Positions 24,317 to 35,999 of a stretch of DNA of 64,000 nt are shown here, one piece after another; position 1 is the first letter of the stretch, and each line of letters starts with the position of its first letter. Under the pieces are notes generated by a model, which worked only from the letters and a program-made list of their open reading frames with translations, did no database searches and had not been told where the DNA came from. Origin of the DNA: Hymenopellis radicata (taxonomy: Eukaryota; Basidiomycota; Agaricomycetes; Agaricales; Physalacriaceae); assembly GCA_015501595.1 (NCBI GenBank), contig JADNRX010000008.1:124001-188000 (forward strand), in the 5' to 3' direction. A program made the position numbers and the translations under genes.

Positions 24317-25791
24317 TTTCCTGTGTCAGATTATGTTACATCCTTCCAATCAATCTGTCTTCATTAGGAACAGGCAGTGAACTTAGTATGCAGTTGTTTC
24401 CACAACATTAGTTTTGCCATTTGGTTTACTCCTAGAAGGCAATGCGTAACCAGTCTATCAGAAGCGTATATCCCTAGCTTCTCATACCGCCACCATCTTG
24501 ATCCATGTAGCACTGTATATTTTCTGAGATCTCTGACATGCCCTTTGATGTCGTCTTCTTGCGTGACTCCTCGCTTCCTCCCTGATCAATCTGAGCAAGT
24601 TCAGCAGGAACTATGGTCGCTTGGTGTTAGGCAGTCCGTTTTACGGAAACGTTAGTGGCGTCTCTACTAGCCGTATGTCCGCTTGGAGGATGAGCATGGC
24701 CTCTCGGAGGTATCGCGTTATGGTCTGTCCACGGACTGTTGCACCGTAAAGTTGTTTGACGCCAAGATCAGCGAGTAAAAGAACTGGACACTCTTGTTAC
24801 TTTTAACTGCTTAGTAGAGTGCGTGAAATAGCGCCCCCGTCTTCACTTCGTTGCCCCAATTTCATTGGCGGAGAACCAACGTTAACGATCTCGCGTAAAG
24901 CTCATCTTCCCGTGCACCAGGTGGGTCATTATCTTCCCATTAGCTGGGTGTGTATCCGTGAATGAAATGAATCACGTACTGGTCCCTCGGTTCTTGACCT
25001 TGATCTCAATACGGTCGCGTTATTGATCCCACGACGCGGGTGTAGCACTGCAGGGATCTTGGGCATGCATCACACGACCTTGTCCAGTGTACGTAGTTAT
25101 GCTAGAGGTTTGGTAGTACCTAGCTTTCATTTCCGAGTCAAGATTGCATCAGGTGCTCACAGGACGGGATACGCTGGTGCGTTACGAGCCTTGGTCTGAA
25201 GGCGCCGGCGTAGTATAACGCCGTGCAGATACAAACCTGTTAGTGTCATGACATGAAGGCCAGTGTGAAGTCGATAGCTCTTCTGTTCGGGTCGAAGATC
25301 ATGTACCGTCTTGCCTGTTCCTCATCGTGACTGCGGCGTAGGGTTCTCTACGTTCCATTATGATTGAATCGACGATCACCTCTGTTCAGCGTGTTGTACG
25401 GTTCAGGGAATTTGCTTTTTCGGTGCCCTGCGGTCGGTATCGATGGTTCGGCTAGTTGCTAGAGAATTGTGAGCGGTCCGAGAATTTCTTGCCATGGGCG
25501 GTATCGATGGTGGACCTCTCGGCCTCAACGGTTGTCATTTCGGCGCAATCGTCGAAAGCGGATTATTGTTGGATTATACGTTGATTTGATTGGTATCGTT
25601 TCTGAGTACATCGCTACTGTCGGGCTTCAAACTGTACATGTGATGGTCTTGGTTGACACACGCCTTGATCTCGTAAATATGAAAGACAAAGCGATAAGCC
25701 TGTGGGTTTAGATCAGGTTCATCAGGCAGATGAACAGCTGCTGGACGCATTACAACCGCGTGAACGGGGAAATGCAACAAAAGACGCACCT
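24317..25791. other. intergenic, about 1.5 kb
   Basis: No gene recognised. The box CGGTATCGATGGT occurs twice (about 25434 and 25499), 65 bases apart. Frames such as 25469-25711 overlap the antisense side of the next gene's 3' flank and show no domain. Confidence 0.45.
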
Positions 25792-26086
25792 TTACTTGGA
25801 AGCATCTGCCGTCCGTTCTCCTTCTGGATCCTCGTCCGTATTCAGTCCGGACGCGATGGCCATGAATCTGCAACGTTTCTGAGTATACTGGAAGCGTATG
25901 ACGCGTCGAGACTGACTTGGCTGCATCCAGCGCGGCGAACATGCTCATGGAGTGCAGTTCTTTCTCCAGTTCCTCCAAGAGATCGGCAGTGCGTGTGATA
26001 GAGCGGTTCAGCCGGCCCAGGCTGGCAGATAGCTGGCCGTACAGGCGATCTTTTGCCGCAGTCGCAGACGTAGGCTGAGTGTACAT
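25792..26086 (-). CDS. small coiled protein, DASH complex Hsk3-like
   Basis: Two exons (25917-26086 and 25792-25867) splice in phase to 81 residues. The sequence is almost entirely helical: AAKDRLYGQLSASLGRLN, RTADLLEELEKELHSM, then ALDAAKFMAIASGLN, and a polar tail. The length and the final hydrophobic motif resemble Hsk3, the smallest DASH/Dam1 kinetochore ring subunit, which ends its helix with a similar HAxxFMAA motif. The match is by eye and to a short, low-complexity family; other small helical adaptors (for example BLOC-1-like) are possible. Confidence 0.5.
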
Positions 26087-26449
26087 GATGTTGGTAAGTG
26101 AGAAAGGAGGATCGGGCCGAGCGGCTAACTAAACCCTGACTGGACACTTGACTCGCGTCCAACCATGCTGTTTACTCGTGTTCAAGTCCTTCTCACGTAC
26201 TGTACTATCTTTTTCATTTGAGGCTGGACAATTACGACTACTATTGCTACTACGGTTTCCGATGTGCATCTTTCACTAGCCTGTCCTCGGAGGGACCCTG
26301 GCTTCAATATCACGACTCCTCCTCCTACACCTCAGGAGCAACCGCGTTTAAATGTGATCAGTCCCAGTGGGACTCCCCCGTGCGCCTATCGTACTTGCCG
26401 CCCACGGGTCAGCTCCTATACCAAGCACTTTCTGCAGGGAACCACCATC
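26087..26449. other. short divergent intergenic region
   Basis: 363 bases between the Hsk3-like gene (minus) and the membrane-protein gene (plus). Must contain both promoters. No motif recognised. Confidence 0.4.
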
Positions 26450-26963
26450 ATGTCAACATCCCCAGAAAACGCAGAACAAGAAGACACGCAGGTCGTGTTA
26501 AAAGTAATCCTCGTGGTCTCCCTATCCGTTCTCTGCATCGTCTACTTCAGGCTGCAGCTAGGCATAAACAAACTATCCAGAGCCCTGGACAAAGACGGCG
26601 ATATCGGCACAGATGAAGAGTCAGAAGACGAAGATGAAGACGAGTGGGGAATGCTGCCACAGCACTCATCCGAAGAGAAGGATCTCTTGAAAAGGCGCAT
26701 CCAGGTCGGGGAGGTAATGGCGAAGGCGGAAGAAACGGGCAAGTGTAGAGCGGCTTGTACCTTTATCATTACTAAAACATCTCGCCATGAAGATGGCACG
26801 GGACCTAGGCGATATATGGGGAGATGTGGGGAATGGCGGAATACGGGCGTCAGGCGTGTATGATTATCTCAAGGAATCCTTGAAAGTTGTTCGGACCGCA
26901 TTCTCACCTATTACTGGCGCGAAGGGGAGTATTTCGAAACTGAATGTCAACCAATTGCCCTGA
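26450..26963 (+). CDS. small single-pass membrane protein (hypothetical)
   Basis: Exon 1 (26450-26738) and exon 2 (26809-26963) give 147 residues. Residues about 13-33 (VVLKVILVVSLSVLCIVYF) form one membrane helix; a very acidic stretch (EESEDEDEDEW) and a basic helical part follow. The intron uses a GC donor (GCAAGT at 26739) with TAG acceptor at 26806-26808: only this junction joins TG-DIWGDVGNGG in frame. Exon 2 ends VVRTAFSPITG..NVNQLP. The ATG at 26450 gives a sensible short N-terminus ahead of the membrane helix. Function unknown; not recognised. Confidence 0.6.
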
Positions 26964-27127
26964 GGAAAACACATGCGTGATGAGAACAGACTATGGTACT
27001 CTACGCCTCCAATCGCCGTGTCATGATGTGAGAAGCAGGAGCCGTGTTCGGAGGAGATCCGCTGGCTGCAATACATTCAGCGTAAGATCAGCCGACGTTT
27101 GAAGACATACCTCGAGCTGGGGTATCG

Positions 27128-27412
27128 TTAGTTCTTGGGAGACGAGGAAGGGCTGCTGCCCTTCTTCTTGAGAATCTGCTCGAGCTCTGGAGGCTCTGGA
27201 GACTGCCTCATATATGGAACGAATATTGAACGTGGTGGGGGAGGTGAAAATGCAGCTGGTTTAGTGGGCGGTGACACATGATGATGAGCTGCAGGGGAGG
27301 TACTAGGCGAGACGGGTTGTTGGCGAGTAGGCGTGCTAGGCGGAGTGCAGTACCGCGTGAAGGGATGAGTCGCCAATGGGTCAAATGACTGGAGGACTTG
27401 GTTGGTCGACAT
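27128..27412 (-). CDS. small Pro/Ser-rich protein (hypothetical)
   Basis: A single uninterrupted exon of 94 codons. Starts MSTNQVLQSFDPLATHPFTR and continues with proline-serine-threonine repeats (TPPSTPTRQQPVSPSTSP), then ELEQILKKKGSS near the end. The composition suggests disorder. No family recognised; the clean start, phase and conserved-looking ends make it a fair gene candidate. Confidence 0.45.
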   Translation of the reverse strand: MSTNQVLQSFDPLATHPFTRYCTPPSTPTRQQPVSPSTSPAAHHHVSPPTKPAAFSPPPPRSIFVPYMRQSPEPPELEQILKKKGSSPSSSPKN

Positions 27413-28256
27413 GAGGGATAGAGAGGCAGAGCACTGGAGAGAAAGATGCGGGACAGACGTGATTTTATAGCTTCATAACGTGGGATATGGAAGCTTAATC
27501 CGAGTTGCGGTTGCATGATAGTCTAGACCTAGCGGGGCAAAAGGAGATTGGACGAGACAGGTGACCGCGCAGATTGGCAGGGAGCATGTCATTTTTACGA
27601 AGCGAGCGGGAGTAGTACTCGGAGTGGCGGCGACCTTTTCTAAATTGGCAAGATACGGAGAAACCTTGGAGAAGGGGCAGAGCATAAGCAAGGACCAGAC
27701 AGGCAGATGGTACCGCAACCAGACGCGACTTCTCACAGTTTTGTTGTGGAACGAAAAACGCGGTCGGATTTAGTCAAGTTGCCTTTTAGGGACTGTCAAT
27801 CGGGCGGAAAATTCGTTCTAAATTCGTTGATGCGTTGATGGGGTGCAAAAGTAGGACAAGTTTCTTACCCGACTACCACCACCAGTCGGACACACTCGCA
27901 GGCGCTCTCCTCGCCCTCCTCTACGCTGGATCCCTTTGTTTCTCCATGTTTAATCGTCCTCAACGATGTCCAAAAACAGTATTCCATGTAAGTTGCTCGG
28001 TCCCGAAGCAGTCACACGCGCGGTAGCCAGCGCTGTCTGGGCAACTCTCGCTGACGCTGGCGACGACGAGCAGCAGGCGGTAGTGCGGTAAAGGCAGGCA
28101 GCCTGTATGTTTACCCTTTTGCGGCAGCAGTCTGACCGCACGATCGATTATCTCTGTGTTTCCATGCATCTTTTTACGTTTTTCCGTCTTTACCTGTGAC
28201 ATTCTGCTCACTTGTCCTCGATAGTCCTTTCCTCACAACAATCTCAGACTCTCCCA
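27413..28256. other. intergenic between divergent genes
   Basis: 844 bases with no gene recognised. Must hold promoters for the small Pro/Ser-rich protein (minus) and the AT-hook protein (plus). Confidence 0.4.
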
Positions 28257-30426
28257 ATGTCGCCTCCTCACCCCAATACCGTAAGCGCCGTCCCAGAGGA
28301 CGACGACGACGACATATGTCCTGTCTGCGATGGCGAGTGCACGTGCACGTCCAATTCATCTCCCAAGAAACCCGCGGCTATACTCAAAATACGCCTCCCT
28401 CCGATGCGCCTCAAGCCAATCCCGACGACGTCCGCCGTCGTGCACGTCGGAAACCTCCCAGCCGCTCCTCGTCGACGAGGTAGGCCTCCCAAGTCACTTA
28501 CCGCTGCTCGGCCATACAAGGCCCAGCCTGTCCGACGTAAGCCCCCACCAAAATCCACTAGAAAGTCATTCCCCGCCGCATCCACCAAGCGCAAGCGCGC
28601 AGTTTCCATCAGTTCGTCTTCCGCATCAGAATTCAGTGACATCGATGCTGCAGACGACACGCGATCTGCCCATTTCCCGACTTTTGTCTCTGCCTCGGCC
28701 CTGTCGTCTGCATCATCTTCGGATTCAGATTCTGGGTCTGGCGGATTCGATACAGACTCATCCATCGAAGCCGAAGAAGAAAACTTTATTCTCGCCGAGG
28801 AGCGTGCAAGAGTTCGTCGGGAACTATTGGGTTCCAATAACAACCCACCGAACAAGCGGCGTGACAACTGGGTCATTCAACCGCGTAAGACGAGCGTTGG
28901 GGATCCCAGTGATGTTGATATGGACGATAGTACCGTCGACGAAGACGAGGACGAGGACGGCGAAGAGGACGATGATGAATCAGAAGAAGAAGACGATGCA
29001 GATGTAGAGGAGGAAGAGGAGGAAACAGACACTCGGCCAGGCTGCACAGGCATGGTCACTGGCTGGTCAGACGACGAAGAGTCCAGTCTTGATGCCGATC
29101 TGTTCTTTGCGAATCTCACCGACACTTCCTCCTCTTCCTCTTCTGATGACGAAGTAGAAATCGGACACCATATTCTAGATTCCCGAGCTCCTTGGCGAAG
29201 CCCTCTCTCGACTTGGTCATGTGCAGGATCTTCCTTTCGAAGTCACCGAGGGTTGGGATGGACAAGTCGTATTCACTAACGGTCTTACCGACGGTCAGGG
29301 ACAAGGTTCCCTGGATGCAGAGTTTGATGCTCGTGCGATGCAATTTATCGTCGAAAGCAGCACCTCTACTAGTGAAGATGTGGATGCGGAAATGGACGAA
29401 TGGGGCATGGAAGCGGATGACGAGGACGAAATTGGCGGCGACACTACCGACGAAGATCTCGTTGGGGTTGACGACTTGCCCAACGAGAAAGCCATGCAAC
29501 TCTTCAACCTTCCATTTGCCACAGCACTTTCCTCCATCAATCCCATGTCGACAATGCGGCGAGCGATGATTGTAGAACGTCAGCCATCAGAGGAGATGGA
29601 CGAAGATGACGGTCACAAACCTTTGGGCGGCCCAAGGCAAGGCGCATTTCACCTTATCGAAGAGGAGGAGACGAAGACAGTCGTTGTCAACGCCGACTGT
29701 AAAGATATTCCTTCACCTCATCCTCGCCGAACACGGTCACGTCGCTTCACGGTACGATCATTGCATTTTTTTTCACAATCGATTTCAAACAATCTTTTTT
29801 TGTAGATTGGGGCACCGCCACAATTTTTACTTCCACGGGCATTATCGCCTTCGCCTCCTACTACCCTCATTACATCTCCCGAACCCGATCATCCTGTCCT
29901 TGCTGGACCCATCGAGCTTGACGATGTGCTTGATAGCTCCTTCCTCGACGGTGGCAGCTCCTCTTCAGAACATTCCGCAACCACGCCCACCACATTGGAG
30001 CACATGCGTAATCTCACTCGCTGGGATGTCGTATCTGTTGGTGCATTCCGTAGGAAAGATGTCGAACACACATCAGAGAGCGAGTACGGGGGCGTGATGA
30101 AGAGCAGCCCTCTCGCTGCCATGCTTTGGCAAAATAAACTTGGTATGACCGAAGAGGAGCCGGTTAAGAAAACACGAAAAGAAACACGAAAAAGAGAGGA
30201 AATCGATGAAAAGGTCAGCCGGCGCGCCCATATTCCACGGGAAAGGCAAAGGGAAGAGCGTCGGCAAGGTTTGGCATCACCATCACGCGCACTACGCGAA
30301 TGGAAAGAGCGGGCGAGCGGGATCCTCGCAGCGCAACTTTGGCGGAGCTGGAGGCAGCTCCCCAATTCCCTGATTCTCCTTGGTTTGTCGACGTCGGAAA
30401 TTGCGAAAAACACCAATGACTGGTGA
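28257..30426 (+). CDS. acidic AT-hook nuclear protein, possibly IFH1/CRF1-like
   Basis: Three exons (28257-29153, 29227-29751, 29806-30426) in phase give about 680 residues. A cysteine cluster CPVCDGECTC near residue 20 and an AT-hook RRRGRPPKS near residue 75 are followed by a basic region, long Asp/Glu/Ser tracts and the motif GGDTTDEDLVGVDDLP..AMQLF. The last resembles the conserved block of the fungal IFH1/CRF1 co-regulators of ribosomal-protein genes; the resemblance is from memory and modest. The C-terminal 70 residues are Arg/Glu-rich, and an alternative frame there is also open, so the extreme end is less sure. Start at 28257 is the first ATG in the frame. Confidence 0.65.
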
Positions 30427-30784
30427 TACCCATTGGTGCAACACTGTTGTGTTCTTTCTCGCTCTCTACTTATTATTGGCCGTGTTGTTGCCACCATCCT
30501 ATCTGTATGTATTGCTCTGCTACCACCATCCATCCCATCCAATCCAATTGCATTCCACTTCCATCCATTTATCCTGCATTTGCATCGATTTGATCCTTCG
30601 TTTTTTGACTGATCTTTTTTTACCTCTTTGTATTTTACTTACGACTGCATCTCTTTGACACGAAATGGAAATGACTTGAACACACTCTCGGCCGAGCTAT
30701 CTTTGCATCAGATTCAGAACGTTGAACTGCACTTCCATGTGGCTGTGTAAAGTTTTGGGTCGACGCTGTTTCTCTACTTTGACC

Positions 30785-32217
30785 ATGCTTCGCCCATCCA
30801 AGGGCATTCTTGCGACGATCCCCCCTCCGTATGTTCATTGCCATCGTCAGGTTTCCAAAGTTCAAATCCAGGCCTATGTTGCAGCATTCCACAGGCCTAC
30901 CAATGGGCAACTGCTTATCAGGCAACACCCGAAAGACCACTGCTCGACATGTCTCAAGGTGTCCCGCGCAATCCCCCAGAACTAGAATTACAGAAAGCGA
31001 TAACGGACGCGACGTCTGCTGGAGCGTGGGGATATTGTCCGGCTGAGGGGGAGTTGTCTCTTAGGGAATCTCTGGTTCACGGAGATGAGAGAGTTTTACA
31101 GCACCGATGATCCAAACGCCGGTCGATATCACGCCCGACGACGTGGCCATTACAGCTGGATGCAATATGGCGTTCGTTGCTGCAGTTATGGCCTTGCAGA
31201 TCATGGCGATGAAGTCATCTTGCCTGTTCCTTGGTGAGTTATCTCGCCTCATCTATACGCGCGTCACGTTTCATTGGTTCATCCAGGTATTTCAATCATC
31301 AGTACGTTCCCCAGCGTTGTACTTCCAAGGCGCTATTTAAGTTGAATGCCACCTACAGAATGACGCTCACATTACTTGGAATCAAGCCCGTGCCTCTGGG
31401 GACCACCGCGGAAGAGGAGTTTTCTCCCGTCGCCGCAAAAGTGCAAAGCGCTGATAACCTCGAAGACCAAGGCCATCGCGCTCGTTACACCCAACAATCC
31501 TGTAAGTTACGCGTATCTACTTAGTCCAATTTCTCACCCGTTCACAGACGGCGCTATCTACTCCCCTTGCCTCCTCGCCGAATTTTCGCTTCTCGCCAAA
31601 GAAGCGGGTATAGCTCTCATCATAGACGAGACCTACCGCGACTTCATCAGTCGGGCCCTCCGCACAACATATTCCATCCCACCAACGAATGGCGGACACA
31701 TCTCGTTCAATTATACTCCTTTCCAAATCATACCGGATACCCGGCCACAGACTCGGTGCTCTGGCGGCATCGCCATCTCTCCTGACACATCAAGACAGTT
31801 TTAGATTGTTTACAGATCTGCGCACCGCGCGTGCCGCAATTAGCGCTTTGCGCCTCTGCTGCCGCGCTTCGCGCTTCGATTAGGACATGGCGGCGCAGCT
31901 GCAGCATCGGCATGCGGTGTTCAGGCGGCATCTGCCTGTGGAGTGGAAAACGGGTACGCGGCGGCGACGGCGGGAGGTATTTACGCGTTTGTGCGACATC
32001 CGTTTGAGGGGAGGACGTCGGTGGAGGTGGCGAAGCGGTTGGCGGTAGAGATGGGTGTGATTTGCTTGCCGGGCGGCTTTTTCTGCGATGAGGACGAGGT
32101 GGGACGCAGAAGTGGGTGCGGTTCTCCGTTGCGAATGTTGATGATGAGAAGGTTATTGCGGTTTGTAGAAGATTGAAGGAAGCTGAGAGTGTATTTGCGT
32201 GGAAGTTGGACGTGTAG
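30785..32217 (+). CDS. class I/II PLP-dependent aminotransferase, frame broken by many indels
   Basis: Homology is unmistakable when frames are followed piecewise: IPQAYQWATAYQATPERPLLDMSQG, TAGCNMAFVAA, DEVILPVPWYFNHQMTLTLL, ALVTPNNP, ALIIDETYRDFI, SKSYRIPGHRLGALAAS (with the PLP-binding lysine), YAFVRHPFEG and the end RFSVANVDDEKVIAVCRRL. However, the frame shifts about nine times, nearly always by one base (for example 31195, AAAA at 31437-31440, 31550, 31720-31722, GGG at 31952-31954, GGG at 32101-32103). Missing G/C bases are commonest and no in-frame nonsense substitution was seen. It may be a decaying pseudogene or a badly sequenced intact gene. Start and exon borders are approximate; the stop is TAG at 32215. 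Confidence 0.75.
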
Positions 32218-33264
32218 ACTTACATTATTGTGTTGTAATGGCTACTATCTGACTTGGCTCTGGGGCACGTCAGTCGGCCTCATCCATGTTGCGCGTTGGA
32301 TCCTGATACACTGCCAAGTCATGATGTCGTACTTGTGCTGACCTTGTATTGGAGCTCTCAGAAGCCAGTCGTTTGATCTCAAAGGAAATCCAATGTACTA
32401 GACTTCTCCCTTTCGAGTCAGAGTCGCAAAATTCACGTCGGACAGAAACTTGAATTGATGGGTACTAGGATGGCCTGCAGAGGATCAAGAAGCTAGAAAA
32501 ACAGCTCAAACAACAAGAGAGCCCATGCTGATATGTTTTCCGACTCGATACCTGCTCATAATTTGATGCTAACAGTGTGGCGCAATAATCATACTGTTCC
32601 TGGTATGTAAATTTTATTTGAAGGTGAGTCAGAGTCTCTGTGCGTCTATGAACATGTGGTGTATGAACTCAAGGAACGGGAAAACGCGGTCATCATCTAC
32701 GTCGACGTTTGATCACGGCTGTTTGTTCAATGTGCACTGTGCAGGGACATTCCAAGCTGGGTCGCCATGTTTATCTTCTTCGTTTCCCTCATCATGCTCC
32801 TACAACTCTTCCAATAAAAGGCAAGCAACAAACATCAGCAGCAGCTTGAACCGTGAACACTGTATTGTGAGAGGTGAGCAGGTCACCGCGGTACTCATGG
32901 AAGCTGTTTAATAACTCTACGTATGTGAACTAAGCAACATACGGTCAGGATCCACTCTGCTCATCCAAATTACTGCCCCACAAACTATCAACAAACTACC
33001 CCCATTCTACAGTGACAACGTTTTGTTATGAACTCGAGCAAGGAACCGTGTCGTCGTTGGCTATGGCGAATCCACAGGCGTTTGCTTCCCGGCTCCAGTA
33101 GTTGCGGTATTGTCTAGTGAACTCGACACGCACTATAGACGCGAAGTCCACTCCAAAGTCATCATCTAGATACTTATCGAGCCGTCATTAATTCAGCGGA
33201 GGCATAAGAATTCTTCTGTGCTCCTGCTGCACTTGAAGTTTGCCGCTCTGAAAACCCAACAACA
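32218..33264. other. intergenic, about 1 kb
   Basis: Nothing recognised on either strand; only short, unsupported frames. Confidence 0.45.
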
Positions 33265-33969
33265 TCAGGAAAATCGATGATGCCAGAGAACAGTCCACGT
33301 ACTGTCGGGCGTCCAACACCATCTCATAGGGCACAGAACCCATTCTGGGTCCACGCCATTGAAGAGTTCCCGCTTGATGCGATCGATATAGTCGGCTTCG
33401 CGAGGAAGCATACCTTTATAATTACAGCCGATGCTCAAAACCATGTCGGCTCGACCGTCGCTGTACGCGCCATCCACGGTTCTAATGAGGTGGTGGAACT
33501 CTACTGGAATTTGGAATTCCTCGCAGATAAGTTTTGGTAACGCTTCGAGAACGGTGGCGGTCTTCATCAGGCGGTTACTGCTCTTTGTGTAGCGGACTCG
33601 GAGGGGATATTGACGTTCGACGAGTTGGAACAACGCTTCCTCTCCCAAGTGCCACCCACACCAGAGTCGAGGCGGTCGCCATCCTGGTATTATGCTATCC
33701 TCACAAAGATAGAACGGAACTTCATCCAGCGCCAAAGGTGAAGATCGACAGACGAGTGGATAGTCCTGTGTGATAACACGGATGTCAAGCCTTGAGTAGT
33801 ACACGAAAGGAAAGAACTTACCGCTGGCACATACCTGGCGTGTCCATTGGGCGGAACGAAGAGGAACTCCAGGTGATCGGTAGAATATGAAGCTGTCGCG
33901 GGGAGGACATGTTGCAATGATGGGATTCGGGAAGGCGAGTACCGTACCTTGTACAAGTGACACGATCAT
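33265..33969 (-). CDS. hypothetical protein
   Basis: The frame is open throughout, but an intron with GTATGT donor and CACAG acceptor (69 bases, in phase, within about 33770-33840) gives a more natural product joining RSAQWTRQ to DYPLVCRSS. Contains WCGWHLGEEALFQLVERQYP and IKRELFNGVDPEW, which look folded. No family recognised. N-terminus uncertain; a longer first exon is possible. Confidence 0.45.
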   Translation of the reverse strand: MIVSLVQGTVLAFPNPIIATCPPRDSFIFYRSPGVPLRSAQWTRQVCASGKFFPFVYYSRLDIRVITQDYPLVCRSSPLALDEVPFYLCEDSIIPGWRPPRLWCGWHLGEEALFQLVERQYPLRVRYTKSSNRLMKTATVLEALPKLICEEFQIPVEFHHLIRTVDGAYSDGRADMVLSIGCNYKGMLPREADYIDRIKRELFNGVDPEWVLCPMRWCWTPDSTWTVLWHHRFS

Positions 33970-34640
33970 GCAACGATCATGTGATTCGTATTGTCACAAT
34001 TTCAAGCTCCGCTTGAAATATCCCTATATAAAGCTCTCGATCTGGAAATTTTTCTTCTTCAGTGTCCGACTCAACCATCGAAGTGCCAGCTTGTTGCGAC
34101 GGGCATTCACTTGTCCGTATGGCATTATCATTTCACAGTTGAGGGAGCGAAGATGCGTCCTTTGGGATTGCATTCACCAGAAGGATCACCACTGTCTAGC
34201 TCATTCGTCCTTGAGACCACCTCGGTGTCGACTTGGGGGCGGGTTCGACGTAGGACGGCCGGTGAATCGTCATATTCCTGTATCCTACCGTACTGCTACT
34301 ATGTGGCTTTGACGGTGTGGTAAACCATGACGAGTACATTTATATATAGTTACCTTGCTTTAGTCTGTAAACTGCTTGTAAAGTTTTTGCGTTCTCACTA
34401 AGGACAACGACGTACAAGATTCTTAATCCCTTCTCTTGGTTTGCTCGAAGCGTAAGTGTGATCAAGTGTGTACCATGACGACCGGGTCAGTGTTAAATGC
34501 GGCGTCAGGATTCAAAAGCTCATGCATTATATATGATATACTAGTATTATAGATGTGGGCCGTAACTTGAACTTGAAGTATATGTACTGTGTCATAAAAA
34601 TAAGAGTTGTCGCCGGCAGGGGTAGGCTAAGGTATGGATT
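33970..34640. other. intergenic
   Basis: About 670 bases without a supported gene; frames such as 33887-34312 on the plus strand are antisense to the neighbouring gene or lack features. Confidence 0.4.
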
Positions 34641-35999
34641 TCATATGACATTCTTTCCAGTGCTAGACTTCGTTGAGCTTTCGATAAACAGGAATGTGGT
34701 GATAGACGTACGTCTTCTCATGCCGCCCAAATCCAGTTGTTGTGTAAATACCCGAGCAAGTCGAGAAGCGGCATAATCTCGAACGCAAGTGCACTTCAGC
34801 AAGCGTTGATCCTTTCGAACTACTCGTGCCCACATCTTCCATGCCGTGAGTATTCGTACTTCTTCGCGCTTGCCGGGTATAGAGACACTGCCCACTGTGT
34901 CAATACGAGTAGCATTCAAACGAAGAAAAGCGACCACTGTGAACAGTGAGATAAGTGCCTTAGGAAGAACAAGGCAAACGTACTCCAACCCTTATCCTCA
35001 GAAGGTGAGGTACCTCGACTTTCCAGAGAATAAGCACTTGTGTGAATGAGCACAAACATCGCGCAGACGATAAATGATGGGCCTACTGTGTTTTATCGAA
35101 CCCCACGTCACTACAGGGCTCTGATACTCATTGTGTCGGAGAAGATAGCACTTGAACATGCGCTCCCACAAAACAGATGCAGTGCTCGTCTTTCCATTGC
35201 CGGGCCAAGTAACTTCCAACTCTCTGTCGAAACGTGCCTTGTTTGCGTCGAGCCATAGATCCACTAGGAAATCGTCAGTTTTTGAAGTACATGAAGGGGA
35301 ACAGGCTTTACCAAATGCGTTGACGATAAGTCCAAAGTCCTCAGATGTCCTGCAGAACTCGAGATATTGAGAGACGGCAGAAGATTGACCAGGTGGTGTC
35401 GCCTGATCAATTGCGACGCTAGGCGGTGCAGACTCTGTATCGGACATAGAAGGAATCGTTCTAGTAGGTGCACTGTCCGAAAAAGGGACGATTTGGGTGT
35501 CGTCCAGTCTTGACGACGAAGCGACTGGTCGAGCAGTAGCCATCTCTTCGTTGATATTCGACAAATCTTGAATGATATCTGGGATCGCATCACGAGCATG
35601 CTGGGCCACACTTGACGAGGACGACGGTCTTTCGCTTGTCTGAGGCCGGCGCATAGGCGTTGAAGCTCTGGATAACAAGGCAATGGACACAGCAAGGTCA
35701 CCATCACTGATCGAAGACCGCGAAGCGGCTGGTCCTGAGACTGTCGCTGTACCATTGGGAAGAGAAGCAAGCTGTTCATCATGTCCTCGAGGAGGAGTTG
35801 CCGACCTCGGTGAGGCAATCAGAGCTTCGAGAGCAGCTTGACGAACGGGGTCATATCTCGCATAGGAGGAGGTGGAGAGCACAACCGTGTAGCAGTGCTT
35901 CGTTGACGGGGAGTCCTGGAACAGTGTTAATATAAGTCGACCGGCGACTGGAGTTCGGGTGGGTTCCGGTGTAGTATGGGAGCGAGGCATTGAGAGCAA
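34641..35999 (-). CDS. hypothetical protein, disordered N-terminus and helical C-terminus
   Basis: A first exon encodes a Ser/Pro/Thr-rich region (SERPSSSSSVAQHARDAIPD) after MPRSHTTPEPTRTP, then a patch SQYLEFCRTSEDFGLIVNAFG. In-phase introns (GTAAAG..CTAG near 35270-35320, GTAGTG..TAG near 35070-35115, GTACCT..TAAG near 34960-35010) join WLDANKARFDRELEVTWPG, RCLCSFTQVLILWKVE and a C-terminal part LFTVVAFLRLNATRI..ESSTKSS. No domain recognised. Start could be ATG 35999 or 35990. Confidence 0.45.

Noticed and set aside
28877..29125. Serine-run minus-strand frame
   Set aside because: Antisense of the Asp/Glu-rich tract of the AT-hook protein.
29154..29226. Apparent frame change in the AT-hook gene, first taken as another indel
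   Set aside because: A GTAGAA..GTGCAG intron of about 73 bases joins the two frames in phase, so no error is needed.
32218..33264. Plus-strand frame of 97 codons at 32618-32911
   Set aside because: No domain, no splice support and composition like random sequence; treated as intergenic.
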